Shown in pieces: positions 16,416 through 24,921 of a stretch of DNA of 64,000 bases; the stretch's first letter is position 1, and every line of letters starts with the position of its first letter. The DNA is taken from positions 1-64,000 of the IMG/VR virus record IMGVR_UViG_3300012926_000004. One strand, written 5' to 3'. Under the pieces are notes generated by a model. The model had not been told where the DNA came from. It ran no database searches and saw only the letters and a program-made list of their open reading frames with translations. This stretch comes from a virus. Made by a program: the position numbers and the translations under genes.

Positions 16416-16757
16416 CTACCCGAGATGCACTCCCTTACCCAGCATCAGAATAATGCCCCAGATCGTGGTTATAATCAGACACAACAGCAGCCACACGATC
16501 TTCTTACCCCATCCGTTGATTCCTGCTATATCATCCTTCATTTCCTTGATCTCCCTGTCATGATTCAACAGGCGGTCAACGACGGAACGATTTTGAGAGT
16601 CGAAGCCTCGGATAAGATTCTTGTCGTGAATCTCTACCATGTCCTCTAGGTCTTTCACACGCCCTCCAAGGTCTCCCAGGAGCCGCATGGTCTCAGCAAA
16701 TGATGTCGGCGGTGACATAGACTGTTCTCCCAAACCTATAGGTGTAACCTCCGGCAT
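16416..16757 (-). CDS. Coiled-coil protein with C-terminal membrane anchor
   Basis: 113 aa. A helical, heptad-rich region (FAETMRLLGDLGGRVKDLED, NHDREIKEMKDDIAGIN) leads to one membrane helix near the C-terminus (KIVWLLLCLIITTIWGIIL). This layout resembles XhlA-type hemolysin/holin accessory proteins, which sit beside endolysins. GCAGG precedes the ATG. Function is inferred from layout and context. Confidence 0.6.
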   Translation of the reverse strand: MPEVTPIGLGEQSMSPPTSFAETMRLLGDLGGRVKDLEDMVEIHDKNLIRGFDSQNRSVVDRLLNHDREIKEMKDDIAGINGWGKKIVWLLLCLIITTIWGIILMLGKGVHLG

Positions 16758-16908
16758 TGCAGCCTGCCATATTACTTAGCCAAGGAGGGCGGATCCAGGT
16801 GAAGCCGAGGTACAAAGCAAAGCAAGCGCAACAGGCAAAGTTTACCAACAGCAGTCGGCTTTAGCCTATAGAGTTTGATGGGAAAATGTAACTTTGGTCA
16901 CCTAAATA

Positions 16909-18273
16909 TCAACTGCCACATAGCTCCACGTAAATTGTGGCTGTAGTCGTAAGCGGGACAAGCGAGGAAGCTCCGAGCAGGAGAATGCCGGTGCCGGATA
17001 CCACTTTGCCGGATATCGTGCTGCCGGACAGAGGGTTCACGATGGCTACGTACTGGTCTGTAGCGTTAGTTGTGGCAGGCGAGATCGGTGTCACGTGGAT
17101 CGAGCGAACCGTTGTGATCCCAGCCGCGCCGAAACTCATCGTCCAAGTACCGGTAGAGGTCGTCGTGAAAGCTCCCGACTGGAAGCATTTCATGTTGGCT
17201 ACCGCGCCGGCTGAGTTGTAGTAAAGGACGCCAGCCGGACCAGTTGCGCCTGCTGGGCCAATAGCTCCAACCGGGCCTACTGCACCTACAGCGCCTTGAA
17301 TACCTTGAGGGCCGACAGCGCCAGCTGGGCCGGTTAGACCTTGAGTTCCTGTAGCTCCTATGGGACCGACGCTACCGGTGGCACCTGTGGGTCCGGCTGG
17401 GCCAATACCACCGGTAGCCCCGTTTGCACCCGTAGCTCCCACAGCCCCGGTATTGCCATTTGGTCCGGTGTTCCCGGTAGGACCTTGGGGGCCAGCCGCG
17501 CCTGTGGGTCCTGCGCTGCCAGTGAGGCCAGTTGGTCCTGTAGCGCCTGTAGGTCCACTGGGTCCAGTACTGCCAACACTGCCCTGTGGACCTGTAGGCC
17601 CTGTACTCCCCGTGAGGCCGATGGGCCCGACAGCACCTGTAGCTCCAGTTGAACCGTTAGGACCTGTGGCACCTTGCACCCCCTGAGGGCCGACGGAGCC
17701 TGTTGCTCCGGTTGGCCCAGCTGGACCAGTTGGTCCGGCTGACGTTAGTTGATTCGCTTGAATGAATGATATCCAGGAGGCCGAGTCCGCGCAACCGGGC
17801 GTGATCAGGTGGCCGACGTAACCGGGGGTGAGAATGTTGGTCAATCCATTCGTGGGCGAGTTGACACTAATGATCCGGCCAGAGGTAGGAGTTGTACAAG
17901 GGATGTCTAAGAGTGAAGTAAAGCCGGATGAGTGAAGGGTACCGGGCGTAGTTGTGCTGGCTATAGCAATCTCGTTCAGCACGGGCGTGTTGTCGAACAA
18001 CGTCGGAGCTGAGCCATAAATAGCCATGTAGACGAAGTCACCGGGGTTGCCTCCCTGGAGGATTATGCCACTAATCGATCCGGTCCCAGGATACGGAATA
18101 ACACAGAAGATCGGAGCACAGGAAACGTTCTGAACGACTTCGCCGGCGACTAGAGCGGTACTGCCGCTAGCAATGCGAACCGCAGTCAGGGATTGCTGGG
18201 TTGAGGCTGGAACTGTAAAACCGAGAGCAAGGCAAAGAAGTGAAGCAAGATAGAGCTTAGAATAGACCGTCAC
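16909..18273 (-). CDS. Collagen-like fibre protein with signal peptide
   Basis: 454 aa from the GTG at 18273, which has TGGGGT upstream; a TTG at 18291 is the alternative. The N-terminus is a typical Sec signal ([20 protein letters not shown] then AST-Q). A globular domain of about 150 residues follows, then roughly 55 Gly-X-Y triplets ([13 protein letters not shown] type), and a C-terminal beta domain ([20 protein letters not shown] ... YVELCGS) that could nucleate a trimer. Collagen-like repeats are common in phage fibres; a signal peptide on one is not. It overlaps the upstream gene by 17 bases. Confidence 0.8.
   Translation of the reverse strand: MTVYSKLYLASLLCLALGFTVPASTQQSLTAVRIASGSTALVAGEVVQNVSCAPIFCVIPYPGTGSISGIILQGGNPGDFVYMAIYGSAPTLFDNTPVLNEIAIASTTTPGTLHSSGFTSLLDIPCTTPTSGRIISVNSPTNGLTNILTPGYVGHLITPGCADSASWISFIQANQLTSAGPTGPAGPTGATGSVGPQGVQGATGPNGSTGATGAVGPIGLTGSTGPTGPQGSVGSTGPSGPTGATGPTGLTGSAGPTGAAGPQGPTGNTGPNGNTGAVGATGANGATGGIGPAGPTGATGSVGPIGATGTQGLTGPAGAVGPQGIQGAVGAVGPVGAIGPAGATGPAGVLYYNSAGAVANMKCFQSGAFTTTSTGTWTMSFGAAGITTVRSIHVTPISPATTNATDQYVAIVNPLSGSTISGKVVSGTGILLLGASSLVPLTTTATIYVELCGS
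17228..17742 (-). repeat. Collagen-like Gly-X-Y coding repeat
   Basis: A run of 9-base-like units encoding GPT/GAT/GPA triplets on the minus strand. The strong codon periodicity opens false frames on both strands, including Pro-rich antisense frames. Confidence 0.85.
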
Positions 18274-19132
18274 AGTGATACCCCACGACAACAGCGGAGC
18301 CGGTTATGGCTGTGCCCACTTCAGCCTGGATTGTTGTTGCTGTGACTATGGGAACGATGAGGCCGACGTTCCCTACAGTGGTTGCTGAGAGGGTTTGCGT
18401 GGAGACGAAGCAGACACGCGTGTGCGCGCCGCCGAGGAAGGTGTAGGTGGGCGAATCAGTCTGGCCGGTGGCTATAGTGAGCTGGCCGGCTACGTCGGAG
18501 TTGGAAGGTGTGCCGGTGCGCAGGATCGGAGCTATATTCTGGGTGGCGGTTTCGGCTGCGAAGGTAGCGTTGACTGGCGTAGTCGCGCCGATGATGGTGT
18601 TGTTGATTGAGCCGCCGGTGATCGTAGCAGCGGGCGTGGTTAGCGAAGTTGTCGAGATTGAGGTCATGCCGGTTATGCTGCCGCCGGTGAACGCTGGGAC
18701 TGCAGTAAAAGCTGGAACTGCAGTACCGGCTGTGTTGTTCATGAAAACGGAGCGTGCGGCCTGAGGTGTTAGCGTGAACGAGGTGAACGGAGTTGAGGTA
18801 GGGTTCGAGGTGGCAGTAGTGAACAGCGGCGGCAGGTTGCCTGCGGTCACGTTGGTCACTGTGCCTGGGTTGCCGCCTTGGGCTGTGCCGTCCCACGGGA
18901 CCCATCTAGCGAGGGTGGAGTTATAGAAGAAGAGAGCTGTTGGGGTTGGAGTGTAGGTGACTGCGCCAGCTGTTGCAGTGCCGAGTAGCGGAGTCCAGCC
19001 GGAACCTGTATTGACATAAGCCGCTGCGCTAGAAGGCGTAACCTGAGCAGCACATTGCCCTACGAACATAAGCATCGATATCGGACAGAGAAGAGAGCAA
19101 AAGTGAAGCAAGTAGTGCGCTGGCTTGAACAT
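18257..19132 (-). CDS. Secreted-type fibre-like protein, 291 aa
   Basis: A long hydrophobic N-terminus ([20 protein letters not shown] then CAAQ) looks like a Sec signal, possibly a lipobox-like end (GQCAA). The next about 100 residues ([60 protein letters not shown]) are clearly homologous to the start of the 1,359-aa protein at 23348. The rest is Thr/Gly/Ala-rich beta. AGGGG precedes the ATG. Role unknown; probably a fibre or exported surface protein. Confidence 0.7.
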   Translation of the reverse strand: MFKPAHYLLHFCSLLCPISMLMFVGQCAAQVTPSSAAAYVNTGSGWTPLLGTATAGAVTYTPTPTALFFYNSTLARWVPWDGTAQGGNPGTVTNVTAGNLPPLFTTATSNPTSTPFTSFTLTPQAARSVFMNNTAGTAVPAFTAVPAFTGGSITGMTSISTTSLTTPAATITGGSINNTIIGATTPVNATFAAETATQNIAPILRTGTPSNSDVAGQLTIATGQTDSPTYTFLGGAHTRVCFVSTQTLSATTVGNVGLIVPIVTATTIQAEVGTAITGSAVVVGYHCDGLF

Positions 19133-19150
19133 GGCCGTTTACCCCTGGAA

Positions 19151-19175
19151 GGGTACCTGCGACATACAGGTACCC
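19151..19175. other. Perfect 9-bp stem-loop between fibre genes
   Basis: GGGTACCTG and CAGGTACCC flank a 7-base loop in the gap between the 1,359-aa fibre gene and the next gene. No U-tract on either strand. It may be a processing site that sets the relative amounts of two messages. Confidence 0.65.
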
Positions 19176-19268
19176 AACTAGGTTATCCGGTCTAAATATC
19201 GCACGTAATTTGGAACGTGGCACCAGAAACTACTGGAGCTACATCGGTGCGTGTTGAAAAGTTGAGCG

Positions 19269-22200
19269 TTATAAGGTGCACGCTCCCGTAAATGTTTCAC
19301 CACCACCAACCGGTTGAACATTGGCTCTGGTGTCGAAGATGATAGAAAGTGTCGTGCCGCTGAGGATCGTGGCTCTGGGTACATTGCCTGACAGAGGAGA
19401 CGCTCCACCGGTTCCACCCCAAAGCAACTGAGCTGTCGCGTTTGTCGGAACTGCCCAGCATATAGAACCTATAGATCCACCAACGATGTTGCAGGTATAG
19501 ATATTGGTTCCTGCAACAGGAACGGGCACCACAGCAGCTTGGCAAGAATTGATGGTATGAACTCCACTACCACCTTTTGTGTAGCCACCTGCTCCAGCAT
19601 TGACAGTCCCACCTCCTAAGATTCCAGAAGCTGAAAGCGGTCCCGTATGTACCCATGATCCAGTGCCACTACTTGATGTGATACCAGTAATACCGCTTGC
19701 CTGACCGCCTGCAATCGATATCCCAAAAATTCCAGCGTTCCAAGCATCATTGGTAAAGCCGAGCCCGACGGTTCCGCCCGAATACTGCAGCATTGCGATT
19801 CGGTTGTTCGCTGTTCGGGTTGGATCGTTGAATACCGCATTGCTTTGATTCCCCGTGGTGTTGGTAAACAACTGCACGTTAGAGACACCCTGATTCTGAG
19901 GCGTATTCGGGCCACCTGCCGCAGCGATGATGCTTGACGGTGAAGTTATAGTTCCTGTGGTTGAGAATGGACCTGTATGAGCCCAGGCTCCTGTACCGCT
20001 ACTTGAAGTTATGCCTGTTATACCAGTGCCCTGGCCTCCAGCGGCATTAAAGAATGTGGTCGCAAGGGACTGATCATCACTCTTGAAGCGAAGCTGGTAG
20101 CTACCCTGAAACCATAGAGCTTCGGCGATTCGGTTATTCGCGGTTCTTGCCGAGTCATAGTAAACAACGTCTGCCACATTCGGCTGCCCGACCAGAGCCA
20201 CACCAGTGTTAACGGTGCTTGCTGGGGAAGTATTATTGGTAGAGTTCACTGTACCCTGCCCTGTGAAGTTCCCAGTCGTAGTCAACGTCGTAAACGCTCC
20301 CGTGTTCGGCGTTGTGTTTCCGATCGCGGGAGGCGATGCAAAGCTAGCGCTGCTGCCAATCACACTAATAACGCCACTGCCATTTACTGTGGTCGAGGTT
20401 CCGTCTCCCTGCACCTGACCAAGTGTTGTGTTCGTTGCGATCGGAACCGTAGTAGCTGGGTTAAGCAACTGCCATGTACCGCTAGCAGCGCTGTTATAAA
20501 GCACGACTGCAGTCGTACCGGTCGCAAGGTCACCCGCGGATAGAACAACTCCGCCAAGCTTCGTAATCGTTCTAGCTCCAAGATTGTTTACATTCAAAGT
20601 TGGAGTGGTCGTGGTATTCGCCGCAACAGGATTGAAGGTGATGATTTCACCCGAGCTTAGTGCTGTAACCGCCGTGTTCGCTACAACTGCAGCGTTTACC
20701 AGACCTGTGTCATTGACAGGCGTGTCCTGCAGCACTGGCATGATCTGAATGCCCGTGAACGTGTTAGCCGCGAGCCCCGCTCCCCCACCAGCAACATTCG
20801 CCGTGATCTGACCGCCGGCGCAAGTGGTAGTCGTTCCGTCGCACTGAAGGATGCCGGCAACGCTGTTGCTTCCGACGGGGAGATTAGTGGTAGGCAATGT
20901 CCCTGTAACATCAGCTGACGCTAGGTTGACGGCCCGTGATGCGCCATCTGCCACCCCAGCCGTAATATGGTAGAAACCAGTTCCTGTTGGTACCGTAGCG
21001 CCCGCCACAGTCGCCGGCCCCCAATTAGTTCCGTTATACTGCAGAACCTGTCCCGAGGTTGGTGCCGTGGCAATCACAGGAACACTCTGAATAGATGTCG
21101 CGTTGCCTGATGCACCACCACCAGCCTGGCCTACAAACTGTTCCCAATGAGCTCCTGAATTGGCATCTGCCACAGCCGTTCCTGCAGTTGCACCAAGCAC
21201 TGATCGAAACACACACTTGGTGTTGTTCGGGCAAAGGATTGAGGTCCCCAGGTCGATGTTCTCACCGGAGATCGCCTGAACCGTTAGCGTGTTCGTGCCT
21301 GTGGCTTGAATGTTACCGACGTAGCGCTCAGTGCCTACCAGTCCCACAGCGCTTGGCAAGGTGATCGCGAACGATCCGCCAGTTGGATTACCTCCAACAG
21401 CAACATCTTGAGGAACCTCTGCATAAGCCGAGGTCTTCAACTGTGGGCTGGTTCCGTCGCGTTGGGCATCGAACCAATTCACATATGAAGCTACAACATT
21501 AGCTATGGTCTGTTGGCCGGCTGCTGTTGGATGTACATGGTCGCCAGTAGCCGAGAAGCAGGCTGCTCCTCCGCTGCAAGCTGTGCCGCCGCCAGCACTT
21601 GCCCCGTCTGCACCAAGCCCTGCAAAACTAGCTAAATCGATCATGCCATCAGCGCCGGCAAAATCCTGACGAATCAGATTGTTGTATTGGTTCTTCAGAC
21701 CGTCATTGGCTGGGCTAACTCCACCAGCGACACCACGACTGATCATGGTGATTACTAGCACACGTGGCGCAGGATTCATGGCTTTATAGCATTGCACGAC
21801 GCGACGCAAGCGTTGGTACGCTACGATAGGTGTTACGGTTCCGAGGGGAGCACTAACCTGGGCCAGATCGTTTGTACCCGCGAAAATAGTCACTGTGGTA
21901 TTCGCGTTTGGATTGAACGATCCCTGGCCGCGAGTCTGGCATTCGGTGAGAAGGTTGGCCAACTGCCATCCTGGAGTAGAAATGTTAGTCGATAGGTAAG
22001 TATTGAGCGGGGCGGGTGTGGCACCGCCGAGCAGCGCGGGCCAGCCAACGTTGCCTGCGTTCAATCCATAGGTTATAGAATCACCCACAGCCAGGAGCTG
22101 ATTGCCGCCGGAGTCGCTATATGCAGGCACTGGAGTTTTGATCACGCCACGTGCTTGCATGGAATTCTGAATCGAGCCGACGTTGGTTTGGATCTCGTCG

Positions 22201-23348
22201 AGAGTTAGAGCGCGATTATAGGCATTGTGAAAGTAAATCGGCCAGGGATGTTTATAGGTAGAACTCAGCGTGGCGTATGGAGGAGTACCGAGTGCGAATG
22301 ATCCTATGGGAACGAGTGCCGCCGATCCTGAAATTGCATATTGATATATCGGCGCTGGTTGACTATCGATAAAGTATTCGTCAGAGCTGTTAGTGCCTGT
22401 GCCGCGACGCCATGTGATTACATGGCAGCCATCGGCTGAAGCTGTAGATTGTGTGATGATGTTAGCGTTGTTAGTGGTATTTGGCGAGAGGCCATACTTG
22501 CCTAATGTAGCTTGCTGTGGCGTGCTGGCCATGCCTCCGTTTAGGAATACGCCCAGAGCTTGCGTAGTCGCACCGGATGGAGCTGTAGCAGATACGAGTC
22601 CCGCAATCAGCGTATCGAAGTAGCCGGCCGTAGGCAGAGTCTGAGCATTAGTACAGGTAAAGGTCTGCATGGTTAGCGCTGTGTTAAGACCGGGATTCAG
22701 CAAGACATAGCCAGATGGCGTGACAGCGCCTGTTCCAGCAGCTACGTTGAAACCGCCTGCAAGATCTCCAGCGAGATTGATGTTGCCTACGACTGTTGGT
22801 GGATTAGCGCTACCTGGTGAGAAGTCAATCGGGGTTGTGCCATTGGCCTCCTGGAAGTGTAGCTCTTCGATCAGACCTGGAACTATGGCAGAGACTCTGG
22901 CGGAATTAGCGAACTGTCCAGTCGGGAACGTTGGGTTTGTTGAGAATGTTGGAGCTGCTGCTGCATTAGTAAAGTTACCGAAGAACGAATTCGCAGCTTG
23001 GCTCGATAATGTAAAAGTCAACGCTGGAGTCGTCGTCGGCGTTGCCACACTCGTCGTAAACAACGTCGGTAGGTTCCCAGCCGTAAAGTTAGTGACCGTG
23101 CCTGAACCGCCACCGCCCGATGTGCCCGGCCATGGCACCCATTTACCCAAGCTCGAATTGAACACGTACAACGCAGCGGGTGTTGGGTTGAACGCTAGAG
23201 CTCCCTGAGTCGCAGTGCCGAGCAACGGCGTCCAGCCTGAGCCGGAGTTCACGTAACTCCCAACCGGAGCGGGAGTCTGCGCTGAAGCTGTAGCAGCAAT
23301 CATCAATATGGCAAGAGCAAGGGCCAGGAAGCGCATAGTAAGTTTCAT
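19269..23348 (-). CDS. Large fibre-like protein with signal peptide and SGNH hydrolase domain
   Basis: 1,359 aa from the ATG at 23348 (AGGAGA 7 bases upstream). A Sec signal (MRFLALALAILMIAATASAQ) is followed by the [12 protein letters not shown] repeat domain shared with the 18257 gene and a lectin-like region. An SGNH/GDSL esterase domain follows at about residues 415-620: AVGDSITYGL (block I), IFAGTNDLA (block III) and GDHVHPTAAGQ (block V with the Asp-His pair). The C-terminal 500 residues are Thr/Ser/Gly-rich beta with two copies of a YYD/FND-x-x-RTANNRIA module. SGNH domains in phage tails deacetylate or cleave surface polysaccharide. The signal peptide is unexpected. Confidence 0.85.
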   Translation of the reverse strand: MKLTMRFLALALAILMIAATASAQTPAPVGSYVNSGSGWTPLLGTATQGALAFNPTPAALYVFNSSLGKWVPWPGTSGGGGSGTVTNFTAGNLPTLFTTSVATPTTTPALTFTLSSQAANSFFGNFTNAAAAPTFSTNPTFPTGQFANSARVSAIVPGLIEELHFQEANGTTPIDFSPGSANPPTVVGNINLAGDLAGGFNVAAGTGAVTPSGYVLLNPGLNTALTMQTFTCTNAQTLPTAGYFDTLIAGLVSATAPSGATTQALGVFLNGGMASTPQQATLGKYGLSPNTTNNANIITQSTASADGCHVITWRRGTGTNSSDEYFIDSQPAPIYQYAISGSAALVPIGSFALGTPPYATLSSTYKHPWPIYFHNAYNRALTLDEIQTNVGSIQNSMQARGVIKTPVPAYSDSGGNQLLAVGDSITYGLNAGNVGWPALLGGATPAPLNTYLSTNISTPGWQLANLLTECQTRGQGSFNPNANTTVTIFAGTNDLAQVSAPLGTVTPIVAYQRLRRVVQCYKAMNPAPRVLVITMISRGVAGGVSPANDGLKNQYNNLIRQDFAGADGMIDLASFAGLGADGASAGGGTACSGGAACFSATGDHVHPTAAGQQTIANVVASYVNWFDAQRDGTSPQLKTSAYAEVPQDVAVGGNPTGGSFAITLPSAVGLVGTERYVGNIQATGTNTLTVQAISGENIDLGTSILCPNNTKCVFRSVLGATAGTAVADANSGAHWEQFVGQAGGGASGNATSIQSVPVIATAPTSGQVLQYNGTNWGPATVAGATVPTGTGFYHITAGVADGASRAVNLASADVTGTLPTTNLPVGSNSVAGILQCDGTTTTCAGGQITANVAGGGAGLAANTFTGIQIMPVLQDTPVNDTGLVNAAVVANTAVTALSSGEIITFNPVAANTTTTPTLNVNNLGARTITKLGGVVLSAGDLATGTTAVVLYNSAASGTWQLLNPATTVPIATNTTLGQVQGDGTSTTVNGSGVISVIGSSASFASPPAIGNTTPNTGAFTTLTTTGNFTGQGTVNSTNNTSPASTVNTGVALVGQPNVADVVYYDSARTANNRIAEALWFQGSYQLRFKSDDQSLATTFFNAAGGQGTGITGITSSSGTGAWAHTGPFSTTGTITSPSSIIAAAGGPNTPQNQGVSNVQLFTNTTGNQSNAVFNDPTRTANNRIAMLQYSGGTVGLGFTNDAWNAGIFGISIAGGQASGITGITSSSGTGSWVHTGPLSASGILGGGTVNAGAGGYTKGGSGVHTINSCQAAVVPVPVAGTNIYTCNIVGGSIGSICWAVPTNATAQLLWGGTGGASPLSGNVPRATILSGTTLSIIFDTRANVQPVGGGETFTGACTL

Positions 23349-23398
23349 CGTTAGGTCTCCTAAATTTGATTGCTGCAGTGCTACATTGCCTACTTCAA

Positions 23399-24904
23399 CT
23401 ACCAGGTGCATAGATATTTCACAGTCAGAATCGCGCCAGGGGTATTCGCTGAAGCGTTGACTAAGTTGAAAGTCAGCGTGGTCGTAGAGCTGCCGGATAC
23501 GACTACATCGATCCCAGCATAGTTATTGGCGTCAGTCCGGCCTGTGGCCATGCACAACATGCTAGCTGGCGGAACGTAAATAGGATTTCCAGAACCATTG
23601 AACGTTATGGAACCTAAGGCTCCAACGCCTCCGGCCGAGCTGAACTGAGAGTTCCATGTGCCGGCGTTAGTTCTGCAGGTACTGCTAAAAGCAGTTGGAT
23701 TGCAGTTGAGGCCTGATTGCAGAAGAGTGGTGTTGGTTACAGTAGCTCCAGCTTGCAGAGCAGTGCCGCCGCCGAACAAGCCTGGTGCAGCAACGTTTCC
23801 TGTAGGAGCAAACGTAACGGCGTTCGGAACAGGACTGGAGCCGGCGGAAGCGATGGTCAAAGTTCCTGCATTTCCGTAGGTGATCGATAAGCTGTCAGGT
23901 GTGCCTGTGGTGTACGTGAGGCCTACGTTGACTCCTGTTCCGCAGATGCCGTTGAACGTCAGGCAGCCAATTGAGGTGCTGCTTGGGAACGAGGTTATCT
24001 TGATGTTGTGCCCAGGTCCGGCAGCGAGCGTGTCTGTCGTAGTTGTGCCTATGACGTTGATGCTGTTGTTAAAGAATTGGAACGGCACAAAGGTATTGGC
24101 GACATCGGTGTAGGCGATCGAGGTAGGCAGGTTCGCACGTGGCACGCGTGTCGTGTTGTCGAGCGGAGCGTAGCCATTAGGCTGGCCTTTCTGGCTGAGT
24201 GGCTGAGCAGCATTAGCGATCGAAAGAGCGAGGTTAGCTTGGGTCTGTGCTGTGGAGGCTGCCAACAGCGCCGAGTTCACGCCGGTGTCAACGTAGTTCT
24301 TGTCTGAGGCCTGGAGAGGCGAGGTAGGGTCGCCGGGCAGCACGAGCGCGCCGGTCATCGTGTCGCCTGCGCGGTTCACCTTGCCGTTCCAGTTGGTTTG
24401 GTCTGCTGACGTAGGTAGGTAGAAACCAGGAGCCGTAGCTACGGAGATAGCGGGAGTCGTCGTTGGGTTCGTTACAGACACCAGGAAGCCATTGGCTTGA
24501 ATGCCTGAGACGCTGGTAACTGTGCCGCCGGCTCCGCCTGAACCTGCGCCGGCTGACACGGAGTATGAGTAGGTCAAGCCGGTTTGTGGTGTTATTTGTA
24601 CAAGGTACAAGCCCGAGGCCAGAAAGAATGAGTAGTTACCGTATTGGTCTGTAGCTTGCGGGTTTAGGATCGGCACGTTGAAGTTTGCATCGGCGTAGAG
24701 CTGCACGCCTGAGATCAAGCAAGGATTGCCTATGGAGAAGACGTTGCAGACACGAATAACTGCGTTGGCGGCCGGCTGACCGCCAGGCGAGACTATCTGG
24801 CCAGAGATCGCGGCAGCGTTTGGTGCCTGCGCGTGCAGAGCCGCGGCCAGCGCCAGGCTCGTGATCGTGGCTAGAATTCTACGGAGTGTGGTCAAGACAG
24901 GCAT
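23399..24904 (-). CDS. Secreted-type fibre protein with carboxypeptidase-regulatory-like domain
   Basis: 501 aa. Signal peptide (RRILATITSLALAAALHAQA), then a carboxypeptidase-regulatory-like Ig domain (SGQIVSPGGQPAANAVIRVC ... DQYGNYSF ... LYLVQITPQTG). Next is a phage tail-fibre repeat (AGDTMTGALVLPGDPTSPLQ then ASDKNYVD) and a coiled region (AQTQANLALSIANAAQ), ending in a beta domain. It is a close relative of the 24922 gene. The mix of a secreted-protein Ig domain and a fibre repeat suggests a chimera of host and phage sequence. Confidence 0.8.
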   Translation of the reverse strand: MPVLTTLRRILATITSLALAAALHAQAPNAAAISGQIVSPGGQPAANAVIRVCNVFSIGNPCLISGVQLYADANFNVPILNPQATDQYGNYSFFLASGLYLVQITPQTGLTYSYSVSAGAGSGGAGGTVTSVSGIQANGFLVSVTNPTTTPAISVATAPGFYLPTSADQTNWNGKVNRAGDTMTGALVLPGDPTSPLQASDKNYVDTGVNSALLAASTAQTQANLALSIANAAQPLSQKGQPNGYAPLDNTTRVPRANLPTSIAYTDVANTFVPFQFFNNSINVIGTTTTDTLAAGPGHNIKITSFPSSTSIGCLTFNGICGTGVNVGLTYTTGTPDSLSITYGNAGTLTIASAGSSPVPNAVTFAPTGNVAAPGLFGGGTALQAGATVTNTTLLQSGLNCNPTAFSSTCRTNAGTWNSQFSSAGGVGALGSITFNGSGNPIYVPPASMLCMATGRTDANNYAGIDVVVSGSSTTTLTFNLVNASANTPGAILTVKYLCTW

Positions 24905-24921
24905 AGCAGGTCTCTCGCTTT

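Noticed and set aside
17341-17686. Long plus-strand frames rich in Pro/Gly/Val/Ala or Ser/Gly
   Set aside because: They are antisense images of the collagen-like Gly-X-Y repeat; the repeat period opens all frames.
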